Position numbers and translations under genes: made by a program. From Agrostemma githago (Eukaryota; Streptophyta; Magnoliopsida; Caryophyllales; Caryophyllaceae): DNA of 64,000 nucleotides. Positions 1 through 10,251 of this stretch are shown here, one piece after another (the first letter of the stretch is position 1; each line of letters starts with the position of its first letter). The notes below the pieces were generated by a model. That model was not told the origin of the DNA and made no database searches. It worked only from the letters and a program-made list of their open reading frames with translations. The stretch is from the NCBI GenBank assembly GCA_958450325.1, contig OY288259.1, positions 24,980,734-25,044,733 on the forward strand. The letters are read 5' to 3'.

Positions 1-2
1 TA

Positions 3-738
3 GCTATAGTGTATGCTTTGGAAAAGTTCCGAACCTACTTGGTTGGATTGGAAGTCATTGTTTTTACCGATCATGCGGCTCTCAAGTACCTCCTTGCTGA
101 GAAAGAAGCAAAGCCCCGATTACTTCGATGGATCCTCCTCCTCCAAGAGTTTGATTTATCGATCCGGGAGAATAAGGGAGCGGAAAATGCCGTTGCAGAT
201 CATTTATGGAGGCTTAGAGTTGAGGAGAAAGGAGTTGTCATCCCCATAGATGACTCTTTTCCCGATGATTCTCTCATGGCCTTAACTACCGGTGAAAGCG
301 AAGGACCTTGGTATGCGGATTATGCCAATTATTTAGTTGGCAATGTATTACCCTCTGATCTCTCTTATCAACAAAAGAAAAAATTTCTACATGATGTTCG
401 ACAATTTTTCTGGGATGACCCCTATTTATTTAAGGAGTGTGCCGATGGTATTTTCCGTTGATGTGTCCCTCAGTGGGAAGTTCAGGAAGTTCTAAAGAGT
501 TTTCATTCATCACCATATGGTGGCCATCATGGACCGAGCCGAACCACGGCTAAGGTCCTCCAGTCGGGTTTTTATTGGCCAACCTTATTCCGAGATGCCC
601 AAGTTTTTATTATGTCCTGCGACGCATGTCAAAGGACCGGTAATATTTCTAGGAGGCATGAGATGCCTCAAAATGGGATTCTCGAGGTAGAAATTTTTGA
701 TGTCTGGGGTGTAGACTATCAAGGCCCTATCCCGTCAT
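3..738 (+). pseudogene. Element A pol, part 1: RNase H and integrase N-terminus
   Basis: The frame is open from the window edge. It first gives the end of the RT-associated RNase H, with the TDHAALKYLL and ADHLWRL motifs. The integrase zinc-binding region follows: histidines in SSPYGGHHGPSR and cysteines in CDACQRTGN near 621-650, so the HHCC set is intact here. A TGA at 459-461 interrupts the frame where element B has Arg, which suggests CGA-to-TGA decay. The frame stops at 738, where the solo LTR enters within the first part of the integrase catalytic core (after VDYQGPIP). The reading frame is unchanged after the LTR, so pol was intact at this point before the insertion. Confidence 0.9.
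734..738. repeat. Target-site duplication gtcat, left copy
   Basis: gtcat directly precedes the LTR start TGATGG and recurs at 2336-2340 directly after the LTR end TATCA. Confidence 0.9.
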
Positions 739-2335
739 TGATGGTAGGGATTTGTCACGTCCCTAGCCGATCAATAAAACACCGACTAACCTAGTGGGTA
801 GCTAGGGTAAGTTGGGATCGTATCCACGAGGACGGTATATCAAAGCTTAGACTATGTCCACCTAAAACAAGACTAGGTCACCAAACGAACACAAAGAATG
901 CAATAAAAGGAAAACTAATGATGGAGGAGAGGTATGACTAAGCTAATGATCGAACTGATAAATAAACTAAAAGAACGATGGATAACTAAGTAGTTGAATC
1001 AAATATGGAAGAGAGTAGGGTAGGTCGGGTTCATAGGAGTAGAAGGGTAATTGGGGTGATCAAGGGTATAGGTGTCTCCTAATCGCTAGAGTCGGTCCGG
1101 GCTCTCGCAACTTAGACCGATGTCAAGGTGGGTCCGGACTCTCGCAACTTAGACCCTAGTCCGCGCTCTCGCGACTAAACTATTCTCAACATTTCCACAA
1201 AATAAGCAATCGATGAGAAGATGAACACAAGTATGGGAAGCATGGCCACTACAACTCACACAAGCATTTCAACAAACACATAGAGTGCCCACAATGTGAC
1301 TAACAACAAAGATGTAACCTTTTCCCTTTAATCAACCCTAATCATCCATAATCTACCCCTAATCCCCCTACTAACCCCACAAGATCACTACTCACTCATT
1401 ATCATGGTCAAACTAACAATCATAAGAGAAAACAAACTCACAATCCAAACATTCATTATGACTAACAAGAACAATAACAATAACAACATAAAAAGATGGA
1501 AACAAGATTAAATAACTAAGAACAAGAGTAAGAAAGGTTATACCAACAATAGGATGAAGAAAAGATGAAAACTTGTATTAATGAGAAACCCAAATACAAT
1601 CCCAAGGTTGTCAATCTTGGAACAATCCTCAAGAATCCCCTTAATCCAAGAACCAATTACAATGATTAACTAAGAATTAAAGAGAGATTAAAACTAATGA
1701 GTGAGAGTAAATCTAGGGTTTTAGATGTTAATGGAGGCTTAAACTAATCTAGGGTAAGATAAGATGTCTTAATATTACAAGAAGGGAGTATATATATGGG
1801 TACAAGAATGAATGAGAAGAAAAGAAGAAGTGCGGGTGAGCTGTAGCCCATCCCGACCGGGACGGATCTTCCCGATCGGGAAGGGTCCTGTCTTCCCGAT
1901 CGGGAAGGATTCAACCCGACCGGGAAGGACCCACAGTAGCGCTCCTAATCGTGCACCCCTTCCCGATCGGGAAGGCCACTATCCCGACCAGGAAGGGTCT
2001 TGTATGCCTCCAATAAGAGCTCTAGGGTCCCTCCTTGTATCTCATGGGCTTCCCGTCGATTCTCGGGACTCGGGATCGGGTCTCGGAGGCTCGGGATTGG
2101 GTTCCAAGCTCTCGGGGTCGATTCCAAGGTCTCGAGTCATCGTTCCTTTATCTCGTTGGCTCCAAAATGTGTATGTATTGAGTCGGAATCACTCCAACTC
2201 TTCCAAATCGGTCTCGGGAACCTGAAACGGACTAAAGGAAGCATAAGAAGCCCATAAATCGCTCCCAAGGTGCGATTCCGCAAGGAAAATGGGACCAAAA
2301 CACATGCAAATAAGCACTACAAACTACACTTATCA
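739..2335 (-). mobile_element. Solo LTR of family D inserted in element A pol
   Basis: This 1,597-bp segment begins TGAT and ends ATCA, is flanked by gtcat on both sides, and contains no PBS, coding sequence or PPT. Read on the minus strand it matches the 5' LTR of element D (61216-62819) at both ends and internally, including the stretch with aatcgctcc, the TATA region and the repeated gagagcccgg motifs. A solo LTR with a target duplication is the usual product of LTR-LTR recombination that removed the element's interior. Minus-strand TATA (tatatata) lies near 1789-1797, with palindromes on its U3 side at 1851-1995. Confidence 0.93.
1851..1995. promoter_or_regulatory. Palindrome array in U3 of the solo D LTR
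   Basis: Six sites of the form TTCCCGATCGGGAA, CCCGACCGGGA or a one-base variant lie within about 145 bp. On the minus strand they sit roughly 50-200 bp upstream of the TATA-like box at 1789-1797. The D-family 5' LTR has related sites at 61605-61684 in the same place relative to its TATA box. A role in transcription is inference. Confidence 0.6.
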
Positions 2336-2340
2336 GTCAT
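2336..2340. repeat. Target-site duplication gtcat, right copy
   Basis: Matches 734-738; marks the right edge of the solo LTR insertion. Confidence 0.9.
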
Positions 2341-3203
2341 CCAAGGGCAACCGATATATTTTGGTTGCGGTTGATTATGTCTCCAAGTGGGTGGAGGCGG
2401 TAGCATCTCCTGCTAATGATGCTAGAACGGTAATATCTCTGTTTAAAAAGATTATTTTTCCCCGCTTTGGTGTTCCAAGAGCGATTATTAGTGATGGTGG
2501 AAGCCATTTTCATGAGAAGCGACTTGATGCTTTACTTGCTAAGTACGGTGTCTCTCACCGTACCGATCTTGCCTACCACCCTCAAACGAGTGGGCAAGTT
2601 GAGGTGTCCAATAGGGAAATCAAGTCTATCCTCCAGAAGGTCGTGTCAAAAGCTCGGAAGGATTGGAGCTCTAAGCTAGATGATACACTATGGGCTTATC
2701 GTACCGCCTTTAAAACGCCTATTGGTACTTCCCCTTACCGATTGGTTTATGGCAAGTCATGCCATTTACCCGTCGAGCTAGAGTACAAGGCTTGGTGGGC
2801 GATCAAGGAGCTTAAGTTGGATCCGCATTTAAGCGGGGAGAAGAGACTCATGCAATTGAATGAGTTAGAAGAATTCTGTCTTGGTGCCTATGATAGTGCT
2901 CGGGTTTATAAGGAGCGCACCAAGCGGTGGCATGACAAGCATATCCTTCACCGTGAATTCAATGTGGGGGATAAGGTATTATTGTTTAACTCTAGACTCC
3001 GGTTGTTTCCCGGAAAGTTGAAATCTCGTTGGTCCGGACCTTTTTCTGTCACCCATGTGGGTAAATTTGGCTCGATTGAAGTCGAGAATGATTTGGGTGA
3101 ACGATTCAAGGTGAATGGTCAACGATTGAAGTTATATCATGAAGGTGCTCACATTGGAGCGATTGAAGTTATACAACTTCATCCCGTTCCCTCATTCCAC
3201 TAA
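2341..3203 (+). pseudogene. Element A pol, part 2: integrase core and C-terminus
   Basis: The integrase resumes in the frame used before the solo LTR. It contains VDYVSKWVEAV, the SDGGSHF region with the second catalytic Asp, and HPQTSGQVEVSNREIK with the catalytic Glu. The C-terminal GDKVLLFNSRLR segment and SRWSGPF follow. The stop at 3201-3203 ends pol. It aligns throughout with element B integrase (39598-40373), with no frameshift in this part. It depends on the sequence upstream of the solo LTR and cannot be expressed as a full polyprotein. Confidence 0.92.
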
Positions 3204-3923
3204 ATCTTAAAACTCATCAAGTCGTGCGGGACTCTAAACCAGCGCTAACGGGAGGCAGTCCGAGTATGTAAATAATTTTCCTCATTCTCGTTTTATTTTT
3301 ATTTTTCCTTTAGTTGTTTTAGTGAGGATGAGAGGAGGGACTAATGACTTGAATTGAAGATTTTAGGAAAAAAAAAAAGAGGAGAAATTCACCATGTTTG
3401 TGATAATATAGCAGGTCGCCTCAGCCTAGGCCTAGGGGGCCTATCGACTTTAGGGGCCGAGGCGCGAAGTGAATTTGAGTACTAATAGAGTGATTTGTGC
3501 GTCTCAGCCTGCCCCCAAGCCCCCTATTGACTTTAGGGGCCGAGATACATGGGAAATTAGAGGATATTGGAGCAAAAATCTCGAAAAAATGAAGGAAAAG
3601 AGGGTCCGGCCGGCTGCCAGGCCGCCGGTTCAGACCGACCGGCTATTAGACACACTATATATATTAAAATATTCGAATGTTCTCCCAGCCGGCCAGCCGG
3701 CCGCCGGTCCAGACCGGCCGGGTCGCCTTACAGACCCCCAAACCCCAATCCCTCGTGACATTCATTCATTCATACTTCCCAACTCACTCTCTCTCTTCTC
3801 TCTCACCTCCCCCCAAAACCCCAATTTCCCCATATTCTCAGCCTTCATCTTCCTCTTCTTCACTCTCCTTCCTCCAAATTTCCCCAACTTTCCCCACAAA
3901 CTACTACTTTCAGCTGATTTGCA
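3204..3923 (+). promoter_or_regulatory. Element A post-pol spacer with GC palindromes and TATA-like box
   Basis: There is no coding sequence between the pol stop and the next ATG. The spacer holds CT/AG-rich direct repeats (ggggcc near 3436 and 3537). It also has two clusters of nested CCGGC/GCCGG palindromes at about 3606-3645 and 3690-3722, with tatatatatta between them at about 3650-3662. A long pyrimidine-rich stretch then leads to the ATG at 3924. The palindrome type is the one found in this element's own LTR (26920-27040). The arrangement resembles a promoter plus leader for the downstream ORF; this is inference. Confidence 0.5.
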
Positions 3924-4315
3924 ATGCCTCCTCGGAACCAGCGCACCAGGAACGAGCATGCTCAACCAGATATTGAGTCTGATCCAGTTTTTCCAGGTGT
4001 AATTTTTACCACTATTGACCAAAAGGTACGATTTCAAAATTTGAGAAAGCGGTCTATTGTTCCAACTCGTTTTATCGATCGTCATGCTATGCGAACTTTA
4101 GGCTTAGATTCTGCTTTGGAACTATTGTTTAAGGGTGTTGGTATGGGTACATTTTTTACGATGCGTCGTAATACGTATACCCAGCTTACGTTGGAATTTC
4201 TGAGTTCATTTGAGGTACATAAGAATAGACGGTCTGGTGATATTTCTGTTGAGTTCCGTTTGCTGAATACTAGTTTTGCGCTGAGCCTGAAGTAGTTTGG
4301 GAATTGTTTTGACCT
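3924..4315 (+). pseudogene. Element A env-position ORF, 5' part
   Basis: It starts at the ATG after the spacer, with a basic, polar N-terminus (MPPRNQRTRNEH). It contains TLEFLSSFE, shared with the same ORF of element B (TLEFLSSFEFD), followed by a SVEFRLLN-like segment. A TAG at 4293-4295 interrupts the frame, and 20 bp later the tandem array enters at the gacct duplication. The frame resumes unchanged at 23925. In Athila elements this position holds an ORF often called env-like. I see no signal peptide or clear membrane segment, so an envelope function is not supported by the sequence. Confidence 0.75.
4311..4315. repeat. Target-site duplication gacct, left copy
   Basis: gacct directly precedes LTR1 of the tandem array and recurs at 23920-23924 directly after LTR5, so the whole 19.6-kb array occupies one insertion site. 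Confidence 0.93.
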
Positions 4316-5703
4316 TGACAGGGGTAGTCGTATCCCTAATCAAAAGTACCCTAAGGTCACTAACTAATGTAGATAGCGAAGTCATGGGTCGAACCACAAG
4401 GAGATGGGAATTCAATTATTTATCCTAAGAATTAGATTCTAGATTATGGGTCACTGTTTTTCTTGGGTTTTGTAACTAAGACAAGACAATAATAAGATAA
4501 AGGTCTAGGATCGTAGGTTCACTATGAATATTAGTCGGGGTTAGGGAATTAACTAACTAATCATTAATCGATGGTGCAAGTCCGGTTGGTACAATACAAC
4601 CTTTAGATCTAAACTTAACCTGCGGTCGCTAGCATTAAGTCAGTCTACCCGAATTATCGTGGCCTAATTAGTTCTTAACCCGGTCGGTGAAAAGCCCTAA
4701 TTGCTATGCTAATTAATTGAATTATGCATCAGACAATCAATCAGATTTAAGACGATAAACAAGCGATAGTTCATGCGATTAACAATTAATCAATTAATTA
4801 TAATCTTTCCCAATATGCATAGATCCCCTTAACCCTAGATGAGAAATTAGCTACGCATAATAAAATTAATCAGACAAGAAAGAAAGAAATCGAATCAAAA
4901 CATATCAAGATAATCAACAATCAATTGAAGAAAACAACAATACTAGAACAATAAATAAAGATGAATTGAAAGAGAATTGAAATTCAATACCAAATAATGA
5001 AGGAAATTGTAAAGATCTCTAGGTAGGTAAACTAAACTAGGAAAACTGAATGTAGAATGAAAAAGTGTGTAAAAGAAGGTAAAAGAAAAGTGTATAATGA
5101 AAAGTGTCTGACAATGTAGCCAGAAGTCTTATTTAAAAGATATCTGTTGGACTTCAAAATAGGCCCAAAGTATAAGTCAAATTAAAGTTGATGCGCAGCC
5201 CGGGCAGGAGCTTCACGGAGTGGCACTCGATCGAGTGCAGTAGGGGCACTGGATCGAGTAGCGCTGTAGGTCACAGCATCGCGCGCTCTACTTCAAACGG
5301 CTGTCATTTCTTCGTTAGTTGTTCAAATTGGACGTGCAATATATCGTTGGAAAGCTATGAGAAAGTGCTTTCCAACGCCACAGGAATCACTCTGATTGGA
5401 CTTGTAGAACTGAAGATATAGACGTTTGAATTTGACCCTTGTGTAGGCGATCATTCTTTCTTCTCAATTTGCATTTGTTTCCTTCTTTGTTCCTTCTCGA
5501 TTTCCATTCTCGTCCTCGGCTTAGTCTTTTTAGTTCGTTAAGACGTAAATGCATCCAAAAGCACACATATCCTGAAAAATAACCCGAGATACAACAGTAT
5601 CGACTTTCTAGAAAATATCGACAGTTAGGGCATAATTAGGAGAGGAAAACATGATAAATCAATGGTCGGGGACGAAATAAATAGATATAAAATGTGTTGA
5701 TCA
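4316..5703 (-). repeat. LTR1 of the array (outer 3' LTR)
   Basis: 1,388 bp, with TG...CA ends when read on either strand (tgacagg ... gttgatca on +). Private variants include gttggtac near 4585 and tttcccaatatg near 4806. Otherwise it groups with LTR2 (ttgaagaaaac, aataatgaagg). Confidence 0.93.
5223..5260. promoter_or_regulatory. Palindrome pair in array LTR U3
   Basis: GCACTCGATCGAGTGC at 5223-5238 is a perfect palindrome. A decayed copy, cactGGATCGAGTag, follows at 5247-5260. Read on the minus strand they lie roughly 90 bp upstream of a TATA-like tttaaataag near 5135. The pair recurs at about 9771, 14320, 18868 and 23447 in the other LTRs. It is the motif of element B. Confidence 0.55.
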
Positions 5704-7432
5704 AACTCCCCCAAACCGACTCTTTGCTTGTCCTCAACCAAACCAAACATATAATACAAGAGAGGACAAGTGATGCGAAGCACGACTCAAAGCAAACTTA
5801 CAATCATCCTCCTAAAAATCATCTTAAATCGGCTAGAAAACACGGGATGTCAGAGAATAAAACTAAATCAATAATCATGCCATGAATAAACGATCGCTTG
5901 CCAAACTTTCAACCTTGCGAGACCATCAATGTCGGACTTCCTCGCGGTTATCGCTCAACACTCATAAGAACGGGTGAGTATAAAAATGTGAAGATAAGAA
6001 GGAATAAGAACACTCACTCGACTTATGAAACATGCATGCAATCGAATATGAAATTAATCTCCCCAATCAAATACGTGTTCCACCAATCAGGACCATAGTA
6101 CATGCCAAGGACTTACAAAGTGTGGCTAAATGGGTAAGGGAACAAAATGGATTGTGCCTAAGCACGTATGGGAATGTGGAGCTAAAACCGGGCCCAGTCG
6201 CAGCTACACAATAAAAACTACCCATCAAAAATCCCCAATATATAACGTCGAACCACCAACTAGAGATATAAATTCAAGATTAGGTGTAAGAGGAATTTTG
6301 TTCATCCTCACAATTGATCTCTAGTTTCAATCTTTTCGACCTTTTCCCGAAATATTACAAGAAGCATATATTTCATCTTATTTTTTCATTTCTTTTTCAA
6401 TTCATTTTATTTTCTTTTCAATGCTTCTATTGTTTTTTTCAAATTTTGAATAGGGGGAAGGCGATTACAAAGTCGCATCGACGATCTTACACACTAAAGT
6501 CCAAAAGATGTCGAAATCTCGAAATATGACCAATTAGTGAAGTAATTCCGATTAAGTTCACTGCGACTGTCCCGGCAGGGTAGGCTATTCTGGGTTGTAG
6601 CTGATTGATATATATAATAAAAACAGGCTTACAACAGCTGAAATGGCTAAACAAAGAAAAATGACCTGAATCTACAGGGTAGTAAAAATGGGTCGTTTTG
6701 GCTATGTGGAGCTCATCAAAAACAGAAATGCCTTTCCTCATTTACCTCCTCCTCAAACCAAATACGTATTCAATATCAAGAGACGGACGTCATATTTATG
6801 CAAATTGATGTTACACATTCCACAAGGAGAAACCACTCAATTTCTAATTATAAATGAGACCAGTTATGGATGTTACTGGCCTAGGAAGCTCTAAAATCCT
6901 CAGAATTTATGTGGTTTGCCGACAAGTGGTCAAATTTACTCATTTGGCAATTAAAAGTTCAAATAGGCATATTATATCAATTTAATCAAATCTTAAGACA
7001 AAACACGTTTTCAGGCACGAAGTAAGCTGAAAATTAGGAGAAATCATGTTAAGAGCATTATCATCATCGTCGTCTTGCATGCTTCTACATCAGACACAAC
7101 ACATAAAAACACGCAAAATCAAAATATTTTTGGCTTTTTCTGATTTTTCGACTTTTTTTTTTGCTTTTTTGGATTTTTAGAATTTTTGAAAGCAATAAAA
7201 TCACACAACGAAAAATGAAAACACACAAACTCTCCCCCAAACCTAAATGTCACAATGTCCTCAATGTGACACTACAGCATATAAGATAGGAAATTCCACA
7301 GGCAATCCTAAGGACAACTCGACCTAAGGGGAAGAAAAAATCTAAGAAAGCAATAAAACATAAATAAAAAGGAAAGAAATTACCGTGTATAAGGGTAGCT
7401 CTCCCAAACCAGCTGCGAAGTGGGGGTTCGTC
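5704..7432 (-). other. Unit 1: PPT and 3' UTR
   Basis: Next to LTR1 the minus strand reads gaggacaagcaaag, then ggtttgggggagtt directly before LTR TGATCA: the polypurine tract. The rest is non-coding and parallels the element B 3' UTR (42652-44481). Shared parts include a hairpin at 6858-6881 (minus: GGCCAGT...ACTGGTC) and a hairpin at 7250-7269 beside a second PPT-like ggtttgggggaga at 7231-7244. Short ORFs here have no recognisable product. Confidence 0.8.
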
Positions 7433-8167
7433 CTATAGAACAGTTGTCCACAGATGACTGTGATCAAAATAGCTTAAAGCTCTCAAGAGTCGATCAAACA
7501 TCTGCGCATGTGCTACACAAAAGCATAAGTAGCACCAAGATATAAAGAAGACAAACAGAGACAAAGTCAATGATCGTCTTAGCCTATCTGACGAGCTAGA
7601 CCAATCCTCATCATGGTGGTCATAGTGCATAAGAAGAGTAAGAATGTTAATAGGCGGCTCGTAAGGCAAGACGTACACATCAAATATCTCAAATTCACCC
7701 CAAGGCTTATCATCGGGTATAGATTGCATAAAATATGAGTTAGAACTCTCAAGATCACTCAAAAGATCAATCTCACCGATCTCTGCGAAAGAATTATCAC
7801 AATCCTCCCCACTAATCATAAGCTCAAACAAAGGCTCAAGAGAAACAGGGTCAGAACAATCAGTGGGTGAAAGTAATTTATCCTCAATAAAAGGGAAAAA
7901 CTCGAATTTCTCTAAAATGGGTTTCTCAAATAAATCATTGTCAATATCCCATCTATCTACACTTTTTTCACTCGAAGAATCAATAAACAGTGTATTCTTC
8001 CCTTCGCTTTGATTTTTCCGCTCAATCTCAAGATCCTCTCTTTTGTTCAATTCTGTCTTCAGAACCTCATAATTGACATCAAATGACACTCTCTCAAAAT
8101 CACACAAATCAAAATCCTTCATGTTATCCTCAATTAAAAGAGCATCATTCAGAGCATCCAAACACAC
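7433..8167 (-). CDS. Unit 1: 244-codon acidic ORF with C-terminal hydrophobic segment
   Basis: I do not recognise the product. Residues 1-190 are rich in Asp, Glu, Ser and Phe. Residues about 199-220 form one strongly hydrophobic stretch (SLTLSLFVFFISWCY...), followed by a short tail with a few basic residues. The ORF occupies the place of the env-position ORF: sequence after its stop matches sequence after the element B env-position stop. There is no ATG at its start in this unit (ENV follows the upstream stop). It is in frame with the gag remnant, separated by one TAG, so it may be reached by readthrough or start elsewhere. The frame is open in all four units, but the units are recent copies of one another, so this is weak evidence for selection. 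Confidence 0.55.
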   Translation of the reverse strand: MCLDALNDALLIEDNMKDFDLCDFERVSFDVNYEVLKTELNKREDLEIERKNQSEGKNTLFIDSSSEKSVDRWDIDNDLFEKPILEKFEFFPFIEDKLLSPTDCSDPVSLEPLFELMISGEDCDNSFAEIGEIDLLSDLESSNSYFMQSIPDDKPWGEFEIFDVYVLPYEPPINILTLLMHYDHHDEDWSSSSDRLRRSLTLSLFVFFISWCYLCFCVAHAQMFDRLLRALSYFDHSHLWTTVL

Positions 8168-8173
8168 GTTTTC

Positions 8174-8753
8174 CTAAAAAAACACACATTCCAGCTCACA
8201 GTCATTCACGGAGGTTTGGTGATCTTGAATAGATTGAACATTATACCCATCATCATCATCATCATCAATTATGTTCACAAGAGATGGGCATGATTCACTT
8301 ACCTGGAGGTTCTTCACTACTTCCATAGGCGTACCTGGTTGACTTTGTTGCTTTTGGCTTGCTAATTGGGCAATTTGATTGTTCAAGATTTCATAATGAT
8401 CTAGCAATTGGCCTATTTGAATATCTTGCTTTTGTCGAGCTTGCATGAATTGTAGCAATAAAGCCTCGATTTTCGCCTTGTCATTATTCCGCCTCAACTC
8501 TAATTCAGCACTATTACGTACGGGCTAAATATTTAAGGATTTCCAATCGTTCCTCGTAAGAGATATAATTAAACATCCCTCTGCAATTTTCCTCAATTCT
8601 AGCCCGTGACTCATCATCAACTCCATTATATATCATATGACACATATCCCGTATATCAACATTAAAGCCATTTTGAAAAATGAAAGACTCAAGTCTATCC
8701 CAATAGTTACGTAGTGACTCTTGTTTGAATTGTGGGAAGTAAAAATTGGTCAT
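8174..8753 (-). pseudogene. Unit 1: gag remnant with internal deletion and 4-bp insertion
   Basis: It starts at ATG 8753 (MTNFYFPQF). The first 76 codons match the later half of the element B Gag domain (compare ITNFRQTSHENIYEAWVRF and FYNGLYDDCRA). A 4-bp gtac insertion near 8516-8520 shifts the frame. After it the C-terminal coiled coil follows (ALLLQFMQARQKQ ... NNQIAQLASQKQ), matching element B LDTQVAQLAAQKQ. It then jumps to MEVVKNLQV, which in element B lies before the protease. The zinc knuckle and the linker between are missing. Six consecutive Asp and a TAG end it. Confidence 0.8.
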
Positions 8754-8840
8754 AATGGTGAATGATAAAAAACATAAAAAAAATAATATACAAAAAATAA
8801 CCTAGAACCTAAAAAAGATAAACAACTAAATAACACCGTC

Positions 8841-8858
8841 TCCCCGGCAACGGCGCCA
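8841..8858 (-). other. Unit 1 primer-binding site (tRNA-Asp)
   Basis: The minus strand reads TGGCGCCGTTGCCGGGGA, complementary to the 3' end of plant tRNA-Asp including CCA, five bases from LTR2. The match is complete. Confidence 0.9.
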
Positions 8859-8863
8859 AAATT

Positions 8864-10251
8864 TGACAGGGGTAGTTGTATCCCTAATCAAAAGTACCCT
8901 AAGGTCACTAACTAATGTAGATAGCGAAGTCATGGGTCGAACCACAAGGAGATGGGAATTCAATTATTTATCCTAAGAATTAGATTCTAGATTATGGGTC
9001 ACTGTTTTTCTTGGGTTTTGTAACTAAGACAAGACAATAATAAGATAAAGGTCTAGGATCGTAGGTTCACTATGAATATTAGTCGGGGTTAGGGAATTAA
9101 CTAACTAATCATTAATCGATGGTGCAAGTCCGGTCGGTACAATACAACCTTTAGATCTAAACTTAACCTGCGGTCGCTAGCATTAAGTCAGTCTACCCGA
9201 ATTATCGTGGCCTAATTAGTTCTTAACCCGGTCGGTGAAAAGCCCTAATTGCTATGCTAATTAATTGAATTATGCATCAGACAATCAATCAGATTTAAGA
9301 CGATAAACAAGCGATAGTTCATGCGATTAACAATTAATCAATTAATTATAATCTCTCCTAATATGCATAGATCCCCTTAACCCTAGATGAGAAATTAGCT
9401 ACGCATAATAAAATTAATCAGACAAGAAAGAAAGAAATCGAATCAAAACATATCAAGATAATCAACAATCAATTGAAGAAAACAACAATACTAGAACAAT
9501 AAATAAAGATGAATTGAAAGAGAATTGAAATTCAATACCAAATAATGAAGGAAATTGTAAAGATCTCTAGGTAGGTAAACTAAACTAGGAAAACTGAATG
9601 TAGAATGAAAAAGTGTGTAAAAGAAGGTAAAAGAAAAGTGTATAATGAAAAGTGTCTGACAATGTAGCCAGAAGTCTTATTTAAAAGATATCTGTTGGAC
9701 TTCAAAATAGGCCCAAAGTATAAGTCAAATTAAAGTTGATGCGCAGCCCGGGCAGGAGCTTCACGGAGTGGCACTCGATCGAGTGCAGTAGGGGCACTGG
9801 ATCGAGTAGCGCTGTAGGTCACAGCATCGCGCGCTCTACTTCAAACGGCTGTCATTTCTTCGTTAGTTGTTCAAATTGGACGTGCAATATATCGTTGGAA
9901 AGCTATGAGAAAGTGCTTTCCAACGCCACAGGAATCACTCTGATTGGACTTGTAGAACTGAAGATATAGACGTTTGAATTTGACCCTTGTGTAGGCGATC
10001 ATTCTTTCTTCTCAATTTGCATTTGTTTCCTTCTTTGTTCCTTCTCGATTTCCATTCTCGTCCTCGGCTTAGTCTTTTTAGTTCGTTAAGACGTAAATGC
10101 ATCCAAAAGCACACATATCCTGAAAAATAACCCGAGATACAACAGTATCGACTTTCTAGAAAATATCGACAGTTAGGGCATAATTAGGAGAGGAAAACAT
10201 GATAAATCAATGGTCGGGGACGAAATAAATAGATATAAAATGTGTTGATCA
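8864..10251 (-). repeat. LTR2 of the array
   Basis: 1,388 bp. It serves as 5' LTR of unit 1 and 3' LTR of unit 2. It groups with LTR1 at most diagnostic sites (gatgcgcagcccggg, gtataatgaaaagtgtctgac). Confidence 0.93.

Noticed and set aside
5188..6894. Short + strand ORFs repeated in every array unit
   Set aside because: They lie in the LTR and 3' UTR of a minus-strand element; identical copies reflect array amplification, not coding conservation.
8841..8858. tRNA-Asp gene
   Set aside because: Only the 18-nt complement of the tRNA 3' end is present, next to an LTR, as a primer-binding site.
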